64,000 nt of DNA from Vitrella brassicaformis. Its lineage: Eukaryota > Sar > Vitrellaceae. This document shows positions 47,538-59,070 of this stretch, one piece after another (position 1 is the first letter of the stretch; the number at the start of each line of letters is the position of its first letter). Under the pieces are notes generated by a model. That model ran no database searches, had not been told where the DNA came from, and was given only the letters and a program-made list of their open reading frames with translations. The translations under genes and the position numbers were made by a program. Where the stretch lies: NCBI GenBank assembly GCA_001179505.1, contig CDMY01000264.1, positions 2,839 through 66,838 on the forward strand, in the 5' to 3' direction.

Positions 47538-47837
47538 NNNNNNNNNNNNNNNNNNNNNNNNNNNNNNNNNNNNNNNNNNNNNNNNNNNNNNNNNNNNNNN
47601 NNNNNNNNNNNNNNNNNNNNNNNNNNNNNNNNNNNNNNNNNNNNNNNNNNNNNNNNNNNNNNNNNNNNNNNNNNNNNNNNNNNNNNNNNNNNNNNNNNNN
47701 NNNNNNNNNNNNNNNNNNNNNNNNNNNNNNNNNNNNNNNNNNNNNNNNNNNNNNNNNNNNNNNNNNNNNNNNNNNNNNNNNNNNNNNNNNNNNNNNNNNN
47801 NNNNNNNNNNNNNNNNNNNNNNNNNNNNNNNNNNNNN
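47538..47837. other. Assembly gap, 300 N
   Basis: Exactly 300 undetermined bases. The right flank starts with a run of G (47838 on). The 5' end of the RING-finger gene is probably within or left of this gap. Confidence 0.99.
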
Positions 47838-47899
47838 GGGGGGGGGGGGGAGGGGGAAGATTGAGACAAACAGAAGATACCCGTGTGAACAAACTCTCA

Positions 47900-50547
47900 A
47901 AAGCATGATAAACCCCACGCGTTTCTCCTCGATCGCCCGTGTAACCTCGAGGCCCTGTACATCGCGGGCAACAATGGGGCAGAAATAGCCAGCAACGTTC
48001 CTCAGCCCTTCTCAGGCAGCCCCACTGCGCCACCAGCACGCCCACGACCCCAGCTCGTGAACCCCCGAACCTGCAATCCCACCATGCAGCAGCCACAGCA
48101 GCCTGAGGTCAAGGAGTCCCCCCTGTGGGCGCAGCTTCAGGCTCAGATGCAGCCCCAGAACGCCTCATCGGCTTCTGGAGCCACCAGCAACGGTCAAAAC
48201 AACGCAGGGAACGCAGGAAATGCCGTCAGCCAGCCTCAGGCCCAACAGCCTCAGCCAGATCCTCAGGTGAGCGAAATAAGACAGACGAGGAATGAAGCTT
48301 GGTGCGACGAGAGCCCATGTGCTCATCCATCGCTGGTGAGGGAGTGCATTCATTACCTGTGTGTGCCTTCCTTGTCCTTGGTGTTGGTGTGCAGCCCCCG
48401 ATGTTCGCGAATTTTGGCAAATGGTGGAGGGAGGTGACGCAGGCAAACAGGATTCCGCCAGTCTGCACCGCGCCCCAGACCACACAGACCACCACAGACA
48501 GGTGGGTGGGTGGGTGAGAGAGACCACATTATGAAGCCACCCTCCCTCCCTCCCTCCCTCTCCCCTCTCCATTTCACGCCACTGTGTTGCGTGTTTGGTG
48601 TGCGCCAATCCTGCACTGCATCCGTCAGGCCCTCACCCCCACAGCCACAGCCACAGCCGCAGCCACAGACACAGACACAGCCACAGCCGCAGCCACAGCC
48701 ACAGCCACAGCCACAGCCGCAGACGCAGCCGCAGCCGCAGACAGGGCAACGGCAGCGCACCAGTACGACGGCTTCCCCCTCTCATGCCGCTATGTTCAAC
48801 TTCATGGCCACTGGCGCACAGCTGGGCGCTGCACAGCAGACCAACATCCACGAGCGGACAGCCATGGAGGGCGCCGCCAAATTCCTCATGAATCAGCGGG
48901 ATCGGCTGCTGAACCAGCAGCACCAGGCGGACCACCAGCAGCAGCAGCAGCAGCAGGGGCAGGCCGTGAGTGAGGCTGTGGGTGTGGGTGTGGGTGTGGA
49001 TGCCGTCCCGGTCAAGAAGGACACTGCCGTGGGGCCGGGAGGTGGGGAGGGCGGGGGTGTTGAGGGGAGTAGTGAGGCAGGATCGCCGTCACCATCGCAG
49101 CAGCAGCAGCAGCGGCAGCAGCAGGGGCAGGGTGAGGGTGAGAGTGAGGGCAAAGGCTGGGAGGTGTTGGCTGGCGAGGGGCTGAAGCGGCACATCGGAG
49201 GAGCGTCAGATGAGGACACGCAGACGCAGGGGCGCCAGAAGGTGAGTGGGGATCTTGGTGGCTGGGTGAGTGGGTGCAGATGGAGATATGTGTGTTTGTG
49301 TGCGTTGCAGAAGGTGACACTGACTTCGGCGCGGCAGCAGCACCGTCTCAAGCGTAGCAAGATAAAGTCCCAGGGTGTCGCAGACGACGTCGAGGTGCGT
49401 GCGTGTGTCCACCACCACAGCGTGCCACACAGAAACGCAGTCCAACTCCTCACTGCGTCTGCCATTTGTGTGTAGGTGTCTTGCGGTGGCGCCCAGCAGT
49501 CGTCGACACAGCAGCAGGGAACCAACACGGCCGCGATCGCCTCACAGACACAACCACAACCAGAACAGGTACGTATGAGTCGAAGCCGTGCATCCATCCA
49601 CGAGGCCTTGATCGACCCGTCGGATCGCACCAACACCAACACACACAAGGACTGCAAGGACTGGGCCGACGTCAGTGACGATGACGAGCTTTTGCCGCCC
49701 ATCGGCCCATGTCGGCCTCACAGGAAAATCCAGGCCGACAAAAAACTGCTGGCGGAGAAGGAGCGGCTCTCGTCGTAAACACCCCAGCACACGGGCAGAC
49801 AGGCAGACAGACAGACAGACAGACGCACGTGCTGGTTGGTTGCTGTATGGGTGTGCGTGTGCAGGCGCATCGCTGACTTGAAGGGTCCCTTCCTGATCAA
49901 TGATGACTACCTGGAGAAGGCCAGCAAAGTCATTCTAAGGTAGGTATGGGGAGTGACTCAGAGATACAAACTCCGTATGTCCATCCATCCATCCATCCGT
50001 CCATCAGTTTGAAGACCTCAAGTGCGGTGGGCCGGTGGAGCAGCTTCATCGACAGCCTCAGTGGCAGGCTCACCTCACCCTCACCCCCCAGTGATACCGA
50101 GCGCGAGTCGATTGCAATGGAGTTCTGGAGCCAGCTTCTGGGCGAGGAAGAGGCGGACCAAGACACTGTGGCGGCCTTCCAGGCGGAGGTACTGCTCGGA
50201 GAGGCCACCCGGGGGGACATGCCAGTGCCGCGCATAGAGGGCTACAATGAGGGGGACATGCCACCTGGAGAGGCCTGCAATGAGGACGATAGCGGCAGTG
50301 AGGAAGATTGGAGGTAGGCAATGCACACCCACCCTCCCAATTTAGTTATCCTCTGTGTGTTGTGAATGGTATGCTTGTGTGTGTGTGTGTGTGTGTCAGT
50401 TTGCCACCCAAGGGCAAGCAGCCGTACAGCGGCAAGCTCAAGCCCGAGACCATCGCACCAAAGACACTCACACACGTACTACTATGAGCATACCCCCTCC
50501 CCCCCCTCTCCCCTCCTCCCACCCCCCAACACACGCATCCATCCATC

Positions 50548-50578
<31 letters not shown>

Positions 50579-53147
50579 CTTCGTGAGGGCGCCGGCGTGG
50601 GGGCACTCAACCTGCCATCTCATGCTGACGTGAGAAGCCACACCCACACGCACGTGTGTGTTGTCGGCATCTGTCTGTCTGTCTGTTACGTCAGAGTGAT
50701 GTGATTGAGGCCATGAAGAAAGCCGTCGGCGACAGAGCGACCGGCAGGGTGCCCACCACCTGGCTCAAGAAGCTCACCGATGGTGCGCAGACTCACACAC
50801 ACACAATGCACTGATCTGCGGATGGGTGGGTGGCTGGACGGCTGCAGGCGATGCCGAGCTGAATGAGTGGATATCGAATGCCAGAGGGGAGCTCGGCCAC
50901 AGGGCTCTCAAACCACTGGCCTGGAAGTAAGATCAAGAGACTACACGCACATGGATGGATGGATGTGTGTGTGTGTGTGTGTGTGTGCAGGATGCTGAAG
51001 GCCGTGCTGGACTACGACAGCCTCTCCATCAACGCTCAGGACGCTCTGAGGCAGAAAGAACACGAAATAACGGTCGGTCGGGGGCGGGTCGGTGGGCACA
51101 CACACTCCCTTGTGTGTATGGCTTTGTGTCTGTCTGTTTGCAGAGCCTCAGGGTCCAGATGGACAACAAGGACAAGTAAGTCAGCCAGCGATACGCCGTT
51201 CCTCTCCCGCCTCTCCCTCCCAACACACACATCGGCACTTCCCCATGTGTGTGTGCGTGCGTGTGTGTGCAGGAAGCTCACCGAGCACACGAAAAAGATC
51301 GAGAATATCAAGAGCACAAACACCGACCTCCTGGCCAAGAAGCACGACGCAGAGGTCAAGCTCAAGGAGGAGCGCATCAAGAATGAGAACGACCACAGGG
51401 CGAAGAAGCAACGTACACCCACACTCACACCCACACACACACACACACACACACACGACTGTGGCCATGTGTGTGGCCGTGTGTGTGTGTCGTAGGGATG
51501 GATGAGATGAAGCGTCAGCTGTCTGAGCGTGCTGAGGAGGTGGCCAAGGCGCAGCAGCAGATCAAGGACATGGAGGGCACACACACAGGTAGATGGATGG
51601 GCGTCTACAGAGATGCATTTGCTTTGCGTATGTGTGTGTGTGTGTGTGTCTGCGCACAGCGGAAATGGCTCAGAGAGACCAGCAGATCTCCACACTGCGG
51701 GATGCTTTCACGTGAGCAGGCGGCACACACATCGCCATCCATCCATCCATGACATGTGTGTGTGTGTGTGTGTGTGCAGCAATGTGCGCAACCAGCTCAA
51801 CGGCCGCAATCAGGACATCCAGAGACTCTCGTACGCACCAGCGACACACACACACTCCCTCTCCATGTGTCTATGTGTCTATGTGTGTGTTGATCTGTCT
51901 TGTCGACAGAGAGCAGCAGAACAAGACGACCGAGGAGATGAACACACTGAGGCACCCTCCCCTCCCCCCATCCCCCACACACACATCACACACACAGATG
52001 CTCGTGTGTGTCGTGTGTGGTATTTCTGCTTGCAGGCAGCAGCTGCAGGAAGCCGGGCAGAACAATGACGCGCTCAGGCACACACACACAGACGCATCCA
52101 TCCATCCATCCATGCGGACATCCTTCTCTCCCTCTGTGTGCGTGGTTGACGTCGTGCAGACAGCAGCTAGAGATCGCACTCAAGGAGAAGACGGAAATTG
52201 ACCAGAGGTAAGTACGAAGCTCTCCCTCATCCAGCCCTCACCCCTTCGCCCACACCCACACCCCTCCCTCTCCCTCTCTGTGTGTATACGTGTGTGTATG
52301 TGTGATGATCCATCAGTTTGTCGGCCGTGCGTGAGACCCTCACCGCCCTGCAGGCGGTGCATGAAGCCCTCGAAGCCGAGCACTCTCGTGTCACGACCGC
52401 CGCTGACAACACGAACACCGATGCGAGCAGCCCCAGCAGCAGTGCTAGCACCAACCCAAAGTGATTGGGTGCTGCTGCCAATGTACTCGATGCCATGCTC
52501 ACGTGTGTGTGTGTGTGTGTGTGTGTGTCGATCAGCCTCACTTTGGAGCACTGCAGCTCGTTGAGCTCGGTGACGGCCGTAATGAAGCTTTCTGGACAGA
52601 TCGATGAAGAGGTCACCCGCCTGAATGCCGTCAGAAATGTACCTAACACACACACACGTCCTTCCGTCCACCAAAGAAGGGGGCATCCATCATCTGTGTG
52701 TGTGTGTGTGTGTGTGTGTTGTTAGGCCGCCATGAAGCGCATAGCCGATCTCCATAGGGAGGCCGAAGTACTCATCCATTCCTTTACGACTGACACACCC
52801 AGCACGCCCATGTCTGTCTGTGTGTCTGTCTGTCTGTGTCAGCGCAAGGCCGAGGTAGCGCGTGAGCATATGGCCGAGGGCAAGCTCGAGTGCGTCATCT
52901 GCTGGAAGGCCGCCAAGACACACGCATTCATTCCCTGTGGACACCGGGTGCGTAGCACACCACACACATAGCACACCACAGCACACACATCTCTCTCCCT
53001 CTCTCTCTCTCTCTGTGTGTGTGTGTGCGTGTCCAGGAGTTGTGTGCCAATTGTGTGCCAAAGATGCTCGCCGAGCAGGGGGATTCGCGCAGGTGCCCCA
53101 CATGCCGACAGCCCTTCACAGACATCAAGCGCATCTTCATCACCTGA
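47900..53147 (+). CDS. Coiled-coil RING-finger protein, 5' partial
   Basis: A probable E3 ubiquitin ligase. The open frame enters from about 47900 (LLDRPCNLEALYIAGNNGAE) without an in-frame ATG before 48084, so the start is likely in the gap. A long Gln/Pro-rich region follows, with CCACAG-type hexamer repeats (48640-48745, P-Q alternation) and CAG runs. After a short acidic part (DWADVSDDDELLPPIG, 49660) come about 18 small exons, several only 30-60 nt (SLRVQMDNKDK; NVRNQLNGRNQDIQRLS; EQQNKTTEEMNTLR). They build a coiled coil (KLTEHTKKIENIKSTNTDLL, MDEMKRQLSERAEEVAKAQQ). The final exons give the RING: CVICWKAAKTHAFIPCGHR + ELCANCVPKMLAEQ + RCPTCRQPF, a C3HC4 pattern like cIAP/MGRN1-type RINGs, ending IFIT-TGA (53145-53147). 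Introns are 60-110 nt and full of (CA)n and (TG)n. It sits directly downstream of listerin on the same strand. Confidence 0.8.
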
Positions 53148-53763
53148 CTGACACATACATGAGGATACAGACACCACCACCACCACCACCACACACCCGT
53201 ACCCATATCCACCCACACGCAGTAGGGCAAGGAGGGAGTGGAGAGAGGGAGGGAGGGTTGATGACGTGGTTGATGTGTGCATAGTTGTGTATACATGGCT
53301 GGCAGGCGGTGCTGTGCGTGTGTGAAGGGGTGGGCGGGTGGGGTGGGTGAGGTGTGTGTGCGTGGACAGTCTTTCGTTTTTGTTTTCCTCACTTGACACG
53401 TGCACACACGCATACCTCGATAGGGCCGGCGGGCGGGCTGTTTGTTGACGGGGAGGGAGAAGATGCAGTTTCGTTGTCTGTTCAGGGTCCTTTTTGTACG
53501 TCTATGTGGATCGTCATGATACAGGCAGACGGAGTACTGGTCAAGCGATGAGCGGACACAGATTGAAATTTCAACAGCTTCATCTCGGTCTCGCACTGAC
53601 TGAAACGAAACATTCAATTGAATTGCTGTCAAGTCCATCAATCAATACATCATGATGGACACCTTTCATATACATGCACATGCTGTTCGCATTAATTGTG
53701 AGAAGGGAAGAAAAGGAGGAAGAAAGAGGGCTATCTAGTCTGTCATCATAGTCATCGAAACAC
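53148..53763. other. Convergent intergenic region, no gene seen
   Basis: About 600 bases between the RING gene stop and a minus-strand frame. It has a CACCAC trinucleotide run near 53172-53192 and purine runs. Nothing else is supported. Confidence 0.45.
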
Positions 53764-54282
53764 TCACCGACTGGGATGTCTATTTATAGCGTTATGCTTT
53801 CGTGGCATAGACCAATACATTCTACACAAAAAGGAACCCATCAATAATAGACGCCTCCTTTTCTGACCCCCTCCTTTCCTGCTCTTTGCCGTCTCGACCT
53901 TCGACCAGTAGGTCATGTCCGGGGACTTCTTCGTGACGAACTCCTTGATCAAGTCATCGTCGCCGACCTCTGCGATGACAGCACTGAGACTATCAGCGAA
54001 AGTGGCCTGGGAGTTGAGGTAACTCTGCACTCTGCCCTCGGCAGTGGTTTTGGTCCACGGGGCCATCTTCTTCCGCCAAATCTTCCGAACGATTCCTACT
54101 GCATGGCTCTTGCGCGGCGTCGGGAAACACGTGATGTAGCCGAGGGCTACAGTAACTCCGAAGCCGGTGCCGGCGAGAGCGAGTCTGGAAATGGTGGGCC
54201 GAGACAAGAGCTCGAGAAAGGCCGAGCCGTCTATCTTAGTCGTTGTGCGGGACCCGAGGTAATTCGCGATATCACGCGCAGA
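53764..54282 (-). CDS. Hypothetical membrane-anchored protein fragment
   Basis: A minus-strand frame of about 170 codons without an ATG at its 5' end, so the start is upstream or lost. It has one hydrophobic segment (ISRLALAGTGFGVTVALGYI) followed by basic residues (RKIWRKKM), then SYLNSQATFADSLSAVIAEV and DDDLIKEFVTKKSPDMTYWS, and a basic tail (RKGGGQKRRR). This looks like a single-pass protein with a folded C-terminal part. I do not recognise the family. Neighbouring minus-strand genes also carry hydrophobic segments. Confidence 0.35.
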   Translation of the reverse strand, partial: SARDIANYLGSRTTTKIDGSAFLELLSRPTISRLALAGTGFGVTVALGYITCFPTPRKSHAVGIVRKIWRKKMAPWTKTTAEGRVQSYLNSQATFADSLSAVIAEVGDDDLIKEFVTKKSPDMTYWSKVETAKSRKGGGQKRRRLLLMGSFLCRMYWSMPRKHNAINRHPSR

Positions 54283-55015
54283 CAATCTCGCCTATGCGCA
54301 TGTGTGGTCTGTCAATTTACCGCTTCAACCAGCGAGGGGCGTGGGCATTGTGCGTGTTGCCAGCAGACCCCTGTGGAGCTGCAGCGAACTCGTCAAGGAC
54401 GGTGGGAGCGGCCAGCGAGACGTTGTGCAGCACCAGACAGAGTTCGCGTACATGCTTGGCATCTCGATTAGGGCAAAGTGATGGAAAGCATCTCCTGTCT
54501 GGCGCTCGAGGCTATCGCTGAGTACTCCTTGGTGTTCCTGTAGTATACCCATAGAAACCGCTCTACGTCTCTGTTTGAGTGGTAAAAGCGCCGCAGTTGA
54601 ACTGTTCAGCGATGATCGTTCACGAGCAGCCGAGGTTGATGATGTGCTTGAAGGCGTTCAGGTAGAGTTGCATGTCCTTTTCACACGACTTGTCCTTCTT
54701 ACACAGCGCCAACCACTTTCCAGCACTCACACATAGAGAGAGACACATATACATACACGTATACATCCATACCTTTCTCGTTACTTTGACAGTCTCCATT
54801 GAGTGTACTTTTGTGTACGCGCTTTTTGTGCTGTTTCAGCTTTGAATCCGGTGCGTCCCATGTGGACTCCCAGATGAGGTCCTTCTGTTTTTTAGTTGAG
54901 GCTCTTCCTGTGCCGCGACGTTTCTTGGTAGTCTGTGACCTAATGGGTACATCAAATACAGTCATCGCATGCGTGTGTCATCTATGCAGTCTGGCGTGAC
55001 AGCTTACATTCACTT

Positions 55016-56140
55016 TCGGCAGGCGAAGTCGCTGTCGCCCGTATCGCTCGAGCTGCTGAAGCTGCTCGAGCTGCTCGGAGAGCGTAAATTCTCAACGATA
55101 TGGTATTCGTCCTTGTAGGCGCCCTTCTTGTAATTCCTCACAGGGACATAAGGCACTTGAGACCGAAGCCTGGCAGTGTTATCAAAAAAATGACAATGGA
55201 CGATATCGGTACGTCCTCGTCCACCATCTCTCGGATGACCTCTCAGACGATGCCGATAACAGGAAGTGTCAAGTCCCTGTCTTTGTCGATGGCGGTCTCA
55301 TACAATGCGTCCATCTGACCTGCTCCGACGATGCGCGAATCGTTGTGCGGCTGAGGGGGTGAAAAGAGGAACTTCAAGAAGTCTGCGGTCTTGTTTTGCT
55401 GACCGCCCTGACCGCGTCACACAAGGTAAAGAGACGGAAGGAATGAGAAGGGCTGAGAGGGACAAACGAGGAATCACCACTGCAATGATGTCGGCTATCT
55501 CGTCCCTAGTCATCAGGGCCAGAACCTCCAAACTGGTCAGTTGGTCCCCCTCCTAGGCGTATGCCTCCTGACGGGAAGACACCTCCTTGCCTAACGCAAA
55601 TAAGGCATCCCACGATTGATCGTTGTTGCGGTTCGCGGTCAGGAGGGAGGCCTGCAATAAGCACAAGGCCCGATGCACATTGCAAAATAAGTTTGGAGCG
55701 TGACGATTATTCCCGTTTCTCGACAATACCACACAGGCCCAGCCAAACTTCTCGAGGGTCAACCTTTCCCACTTTATGGGCGGGTCATGTGCCAACCGAG
55801 GGAAGAGACCGAAGGACAGGTCCGCCAGGATCTCCAGAAGATAAACCGGGCGAATCGTACTTCCATCCTCCAACTCTATCGGCTTGCAGGCAGGGATGGT
55901 GGTGTCCGTCATGTTGGTCACCAAGACACGCACCACATTGCCGTCGGCGTCGTCTTCCAGCTTCCCCATGATTCTGTCCATGGCCTTGGCCAGGGAAGGG
56001 AAGGTGACGGACAGCGCTATGCTCGACTGATCTCCTCCCGCAACTCGGGCGTCAAGCCCTCGATATACACCCTGTAAGCACAGAACTCGCACAGAAGCCA
56101 TCCCCTTTCGGTGTGTCCTTGTGCTGGTGTCTTTGTGCAT
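55016..56140 (-). pseudogene. Hypothetical gene interrupted by in-frame stops
   Basis: The main part reads SLAKAMDRIMGKLEDDADGN, VVRVLVTNMTDTTIPACKPI, VYLLEILADLSFGLFPRLAH and LEKFGWACVVLSRNGNNRHA. A TAG at 55553-55555 stops it, yet the same frame goes on with EGDQLTSLEVLALMTRDEIA-DIIA before a plausible donor. Further down, GQQNKTADFLKFLFSPPQPH...LPVIGIV meets a TGA near 55260, again followed in frame by EVIREMVDEDVPISSIVIFL-ITLPGFGLK. At the 5' end an alternate frame (VYIEGLTPELREEISRA) fits better than the main one, suggesting a frameshift near 56020-56030. Three defects in one kilobase point to a pseudogene or a poor stretch of sequence. Function unknown. Confidence 0.45.
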
Positions 56141-56253
56141 ACAGACTTGTCTAATGGAGGCGACTTGGGGTTCCAGCTTCCCTACCGGACCCTATCGGCA
56201 GGTATACACACAGCGCTCATAATGATCTGTCCCTTGTTTGGTATTTGTGTCGT

Positions 56254-57187
56254 TCAACCGACATTGACAACCGACATGGAATATGGGTACGGATGTTTTG
56301 ATTTGTCGGAGGTCTTGGTAGATGCCTGGGCGGCCGAGGCGCTAGCCTGTTGGTTGGTGGAGGCAGTGACTTTCGCGGTGGTCTTAGAGGAGGTTCCTGA
56401 CCAGGCCGCTACCACGGCCTCGACCCTATAACCAAGTCAGACCAACCCTCAGATACTCATCCACTTCTCGTTCGTCCTTTTTCTACGTGTGTGGGGTGGC
56501 AGACCTATCGGGGTCGCCTTTGGTCTCATCGTTGGACTCGTCGGCGTTGGGCATGTCAACTTCGACCCAATCTGATATGACCCTGTTCTCTCTCTCGAAA
56601 GGCACGGGATGGGGCCAGCGCAGCGCCACTTCTGCCTTCATGCAATCCGATGGGATCATACAGGTGAAGACCTTGTGAGAGTACATGCCACTCCCACGCA
56701 GCGTCCACTCACTCGCACCCATCACCATAACGTCCCACCGCATGCTCGCCGGTCGTTCGTAGTCATTGACATCTCGGTCTCGATCGCTTTCCTCAATGTC
56801 GGTGACCTCTTGGGCGATCTCGCACGCCAGTTCCAGCCTGTGCTTGTCATAGAGGCCTGCGGTCACGGTCATGCCGTATCCACTTTTCACCACCTTCAAC
56901 ACGCCACGGCAGGCGAGGGGCTTCAGATGGCCGAAAGCACGGTAGGCCTGGAAGAGCGTATCCGTCTCTCCCCACACCAACGCCGGCGAGAAGACCGCAG
57001 GTGGGATGAAGCCGATGCAGTTGACGTCGGTGAACACCGACTTGTCAATGAGGCTGAGGTCGAGCCCCCAGAGGCGAGACCACTCCGGGTGTGGTCTCTC
57101 GCCTCTGAGGTGAAGGAGTGCATCGAGGCTGACGACGGGCAGCTGCTCAGCAAGTACTTCTTTCGGTTCAAGTTGGTGTCCACCCAT
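56254..57187 (-). CDS. Hypothetical protein, two exons
   Basis: The ATG at 57185-57187 opens MGGHQLEPKEVLAEQLPVVS. Exon 1 (56505-57187) includes LDLSLIDKSVFTDVNCIGFI, VWGETDTLFQAYRAFGHLKP and KSGYGMTVTAGLYDKHRLEL. The intron GTCTGC...GTTATAG joins it in frame to exon 2 (56254-56425), reading VEAVVAAWSGTSSKTTAKVT and TNQQASASAAQASTKTSDKS, ending VVNVG-TGA. The C-terminus is low in complexity. Total about 284 residues. I do not recognise the fold. This is the one intact gene in the 53.8-60.1 kb block. Confidence 0.5.
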
Positions 57188-57376
57188 GCGGGGGATCGAT
57201 TAGCTCCTTATCTTTGACATCCCCAACATCTGCGGCCGATGGCTTCAAAGATGCGAGACAGTACAGGAACAGCTGCGGAAAAAACACCGACGACACAGAG
57301 ACAGAAACAGAGAGGAACGTGGTATTTCCAGCACCTCCCTGGTTGTCTCACTCTCTCCTTGCACGACTTTCCTGTA

Positions 57377-57661
57377 TCATCCCTGTTTGATAACCCCAGA
57401 TTGACTGACTTGTACCATCATAGACGAGAGTTTGAGACCGAAGCCTGGCAGTGTCATCAGGAGGGCGACGATAGATGACAACGGATTGCTCTCTGACGCC
57501 GCCTGCCGCTCCTCCGTGATGGTCGACCTCCTTGAGTCGCAGCCCGTTCCGACATCCCTCTTTGTAGGAAATCTGTCGCTCTGTGAGTGCATGCTGCTGG
57601 CACAGGAGGCACACTTGCTGGTTGACGCCGCGATGGCTGATGCTAGTGTGAGAAGGGTCAA
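57377..57661 (-). pseudogene. Fragment sharing the LPGFGLK membrane motif
   Basis: The minus-strand frame reads ITEERQAASESNPLSSIVAL then LMTLPGFGLK, matching EVIREMVDEDVPISSIVIFL-ITLPGFGLK of the 55.2-kb gene. Across the nine codons of SSIV[IA][FL]L[IM]T the two copies differ mostly at third positions, which argues that this frame was under selection. Upstream is a Ser/Cys-rich stretch and a CTG/CAG trinucleotide run (57724-57746). The rest of the gene was not found. Confidence 0.4.
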
Positions 57662-57766
57662 AAGGGCGGCTGCTGTTGTGAGAAGAAAACGCAGGGATCA
57701 TCCGTACTGCTGCCAAAAACTGGCTGCTGCTGCTGCTGCTGCTGCTCTAGCTGCTATTGTGGTGTG

Positions 57767-59070
57767 AGTCGATGAATCCTTCCAACACCTTCTCGTGCGG
57801 CAGCGACACCTACGATTTGGCGGCGGTGGCTAAACGTATACTTCATTGCCTACTTCTCGTCGCACCATGCGATAGTACAATCCTGCAAGCCCCACACCAT
57901 CAACCATTCATCCGCCCTTCCCAATCATGTTCTGTCAATTGCAGCCTCTCTCTTCTTGTTGCTTGCCTGGGTGTTCGTTCCTCTCGCCCTTGACATGAAT
58001 GATACTCGCTGGCAACGCTTTCCTCTTCTGACTTGGCTGCCGATTGACGAAACCTCTCAAGATGCCGTCCACTGCCAAAAGGCTTACAACCAATAGCACA
58101 CCCCACACAGGACGGAGGGATCATCCGCTGGTCCGCTCCGCCAACAGACAAATTGATCAGCTACGCCGCAAAGCATCTGACACATACAGACAGACAGAAG
58201 TCCACAATGAAATCATCAGGTGGTGAGTTTGTCAGTGTGACCTGTGAGGCGGATGTTGAGGCGGAACTCAGTAATGATCGAAACGAGGATAATCGCGATT
58301 GTTGTTGGGCTGAGTGGTGGGTCGGCAGCACAGCCGAGGACGGCGACGGGCATACAAAAAGTCACGAAGAGTCTTCGGGCCTCACGCTCCTGCACCGCCT
58401 TAAGCGACTTCAACGCAGCCTCGCAGACGCGCCCATGCTCCTCCTGCATCAGACATGACAGCCATACAAGCGCAGCCACCTAGGTACAAAACTCGAAGAA
58501 GCGCACCTCTCTCTTGCCGATAAAGGTGGTTCATTTAGTGTCCTTGTCGTCCACTATTGGAAAGGTCTCTTCAACCGCGTTCGGCGTGGCTGTCGCTTTT
58601 CTCCCACTTAAGCTTTCCTCGGAAGACCACAAGCATTGGTTCGTCAATGTCTCACACCGAGATCCGCGAGCATCCTTGGTTCAGGTCATCATTATCGCCC
58701 TGGGTCTGTGCTGACGACACGTGCGGGGCCGTGTACCTGTTCAGATCCACTTTTGGCCCGGCCCGATGTTCCTGACATGACAGACTGCAAAAAGCACGCT
58801 CGGTCGAATATGTACTTTCACACGTGGGTACATCTGTCGTCGTCCTTCTCCTCGGGGGTCTGGCAGCAGTTGTAGAGGGTGGCTCACCAGATTCTCCAGG
58901 ATCGAGCCACCCTATAAGCCACAACACAAAGCACAAACCGAAGGGGCCCGTGTGTGTGAAGGCCATAAATGGCGAACACACCTCTCCTGCATGGTCATTT
59001 ATCATTGTGTGTCGCTTGCTCCTCGGGAACTTGCTGAGCCATGTGCCCCGCCGTATGTAGTCGATGATGC
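57767..59070. other. Weakly coding or decayed region
   Basis: About 1.3 kb. Minus-strand stretches such as VCEAALKSLKAVQEREARRL-FVTFCMPVAVLGCAA and TIAIILVSIITEFRLNIRL (58240-58460) look like coding for a membrane protein but lack clear ends. No gene model is supported. Confidence 0.3.

Noticed and set aside
48893-49702. 269-codon minus-strand frame over the Gln-rich exons
   Set aside because: Cys/Ser runs come from reading CAG/CTG repeats backwards; the plus frame joins to a RING protein.
50340-52730. Long (TG)n/(CA)n runs as possible Z-DNA or CRISPR-like repeats
   Set aside because: They sit inside introns next to splice sites, are not spaced by unique spacers, and the organism is eukaryotic.
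54580-54640. Possible tRNA-like sequence (GTTTGAGTGGTAAAAGCGCC)
   Set aside because: A D-loop-like word is present, but no acceptor stem or T-loop (GTTCRANNC) could be matched at the right distance.
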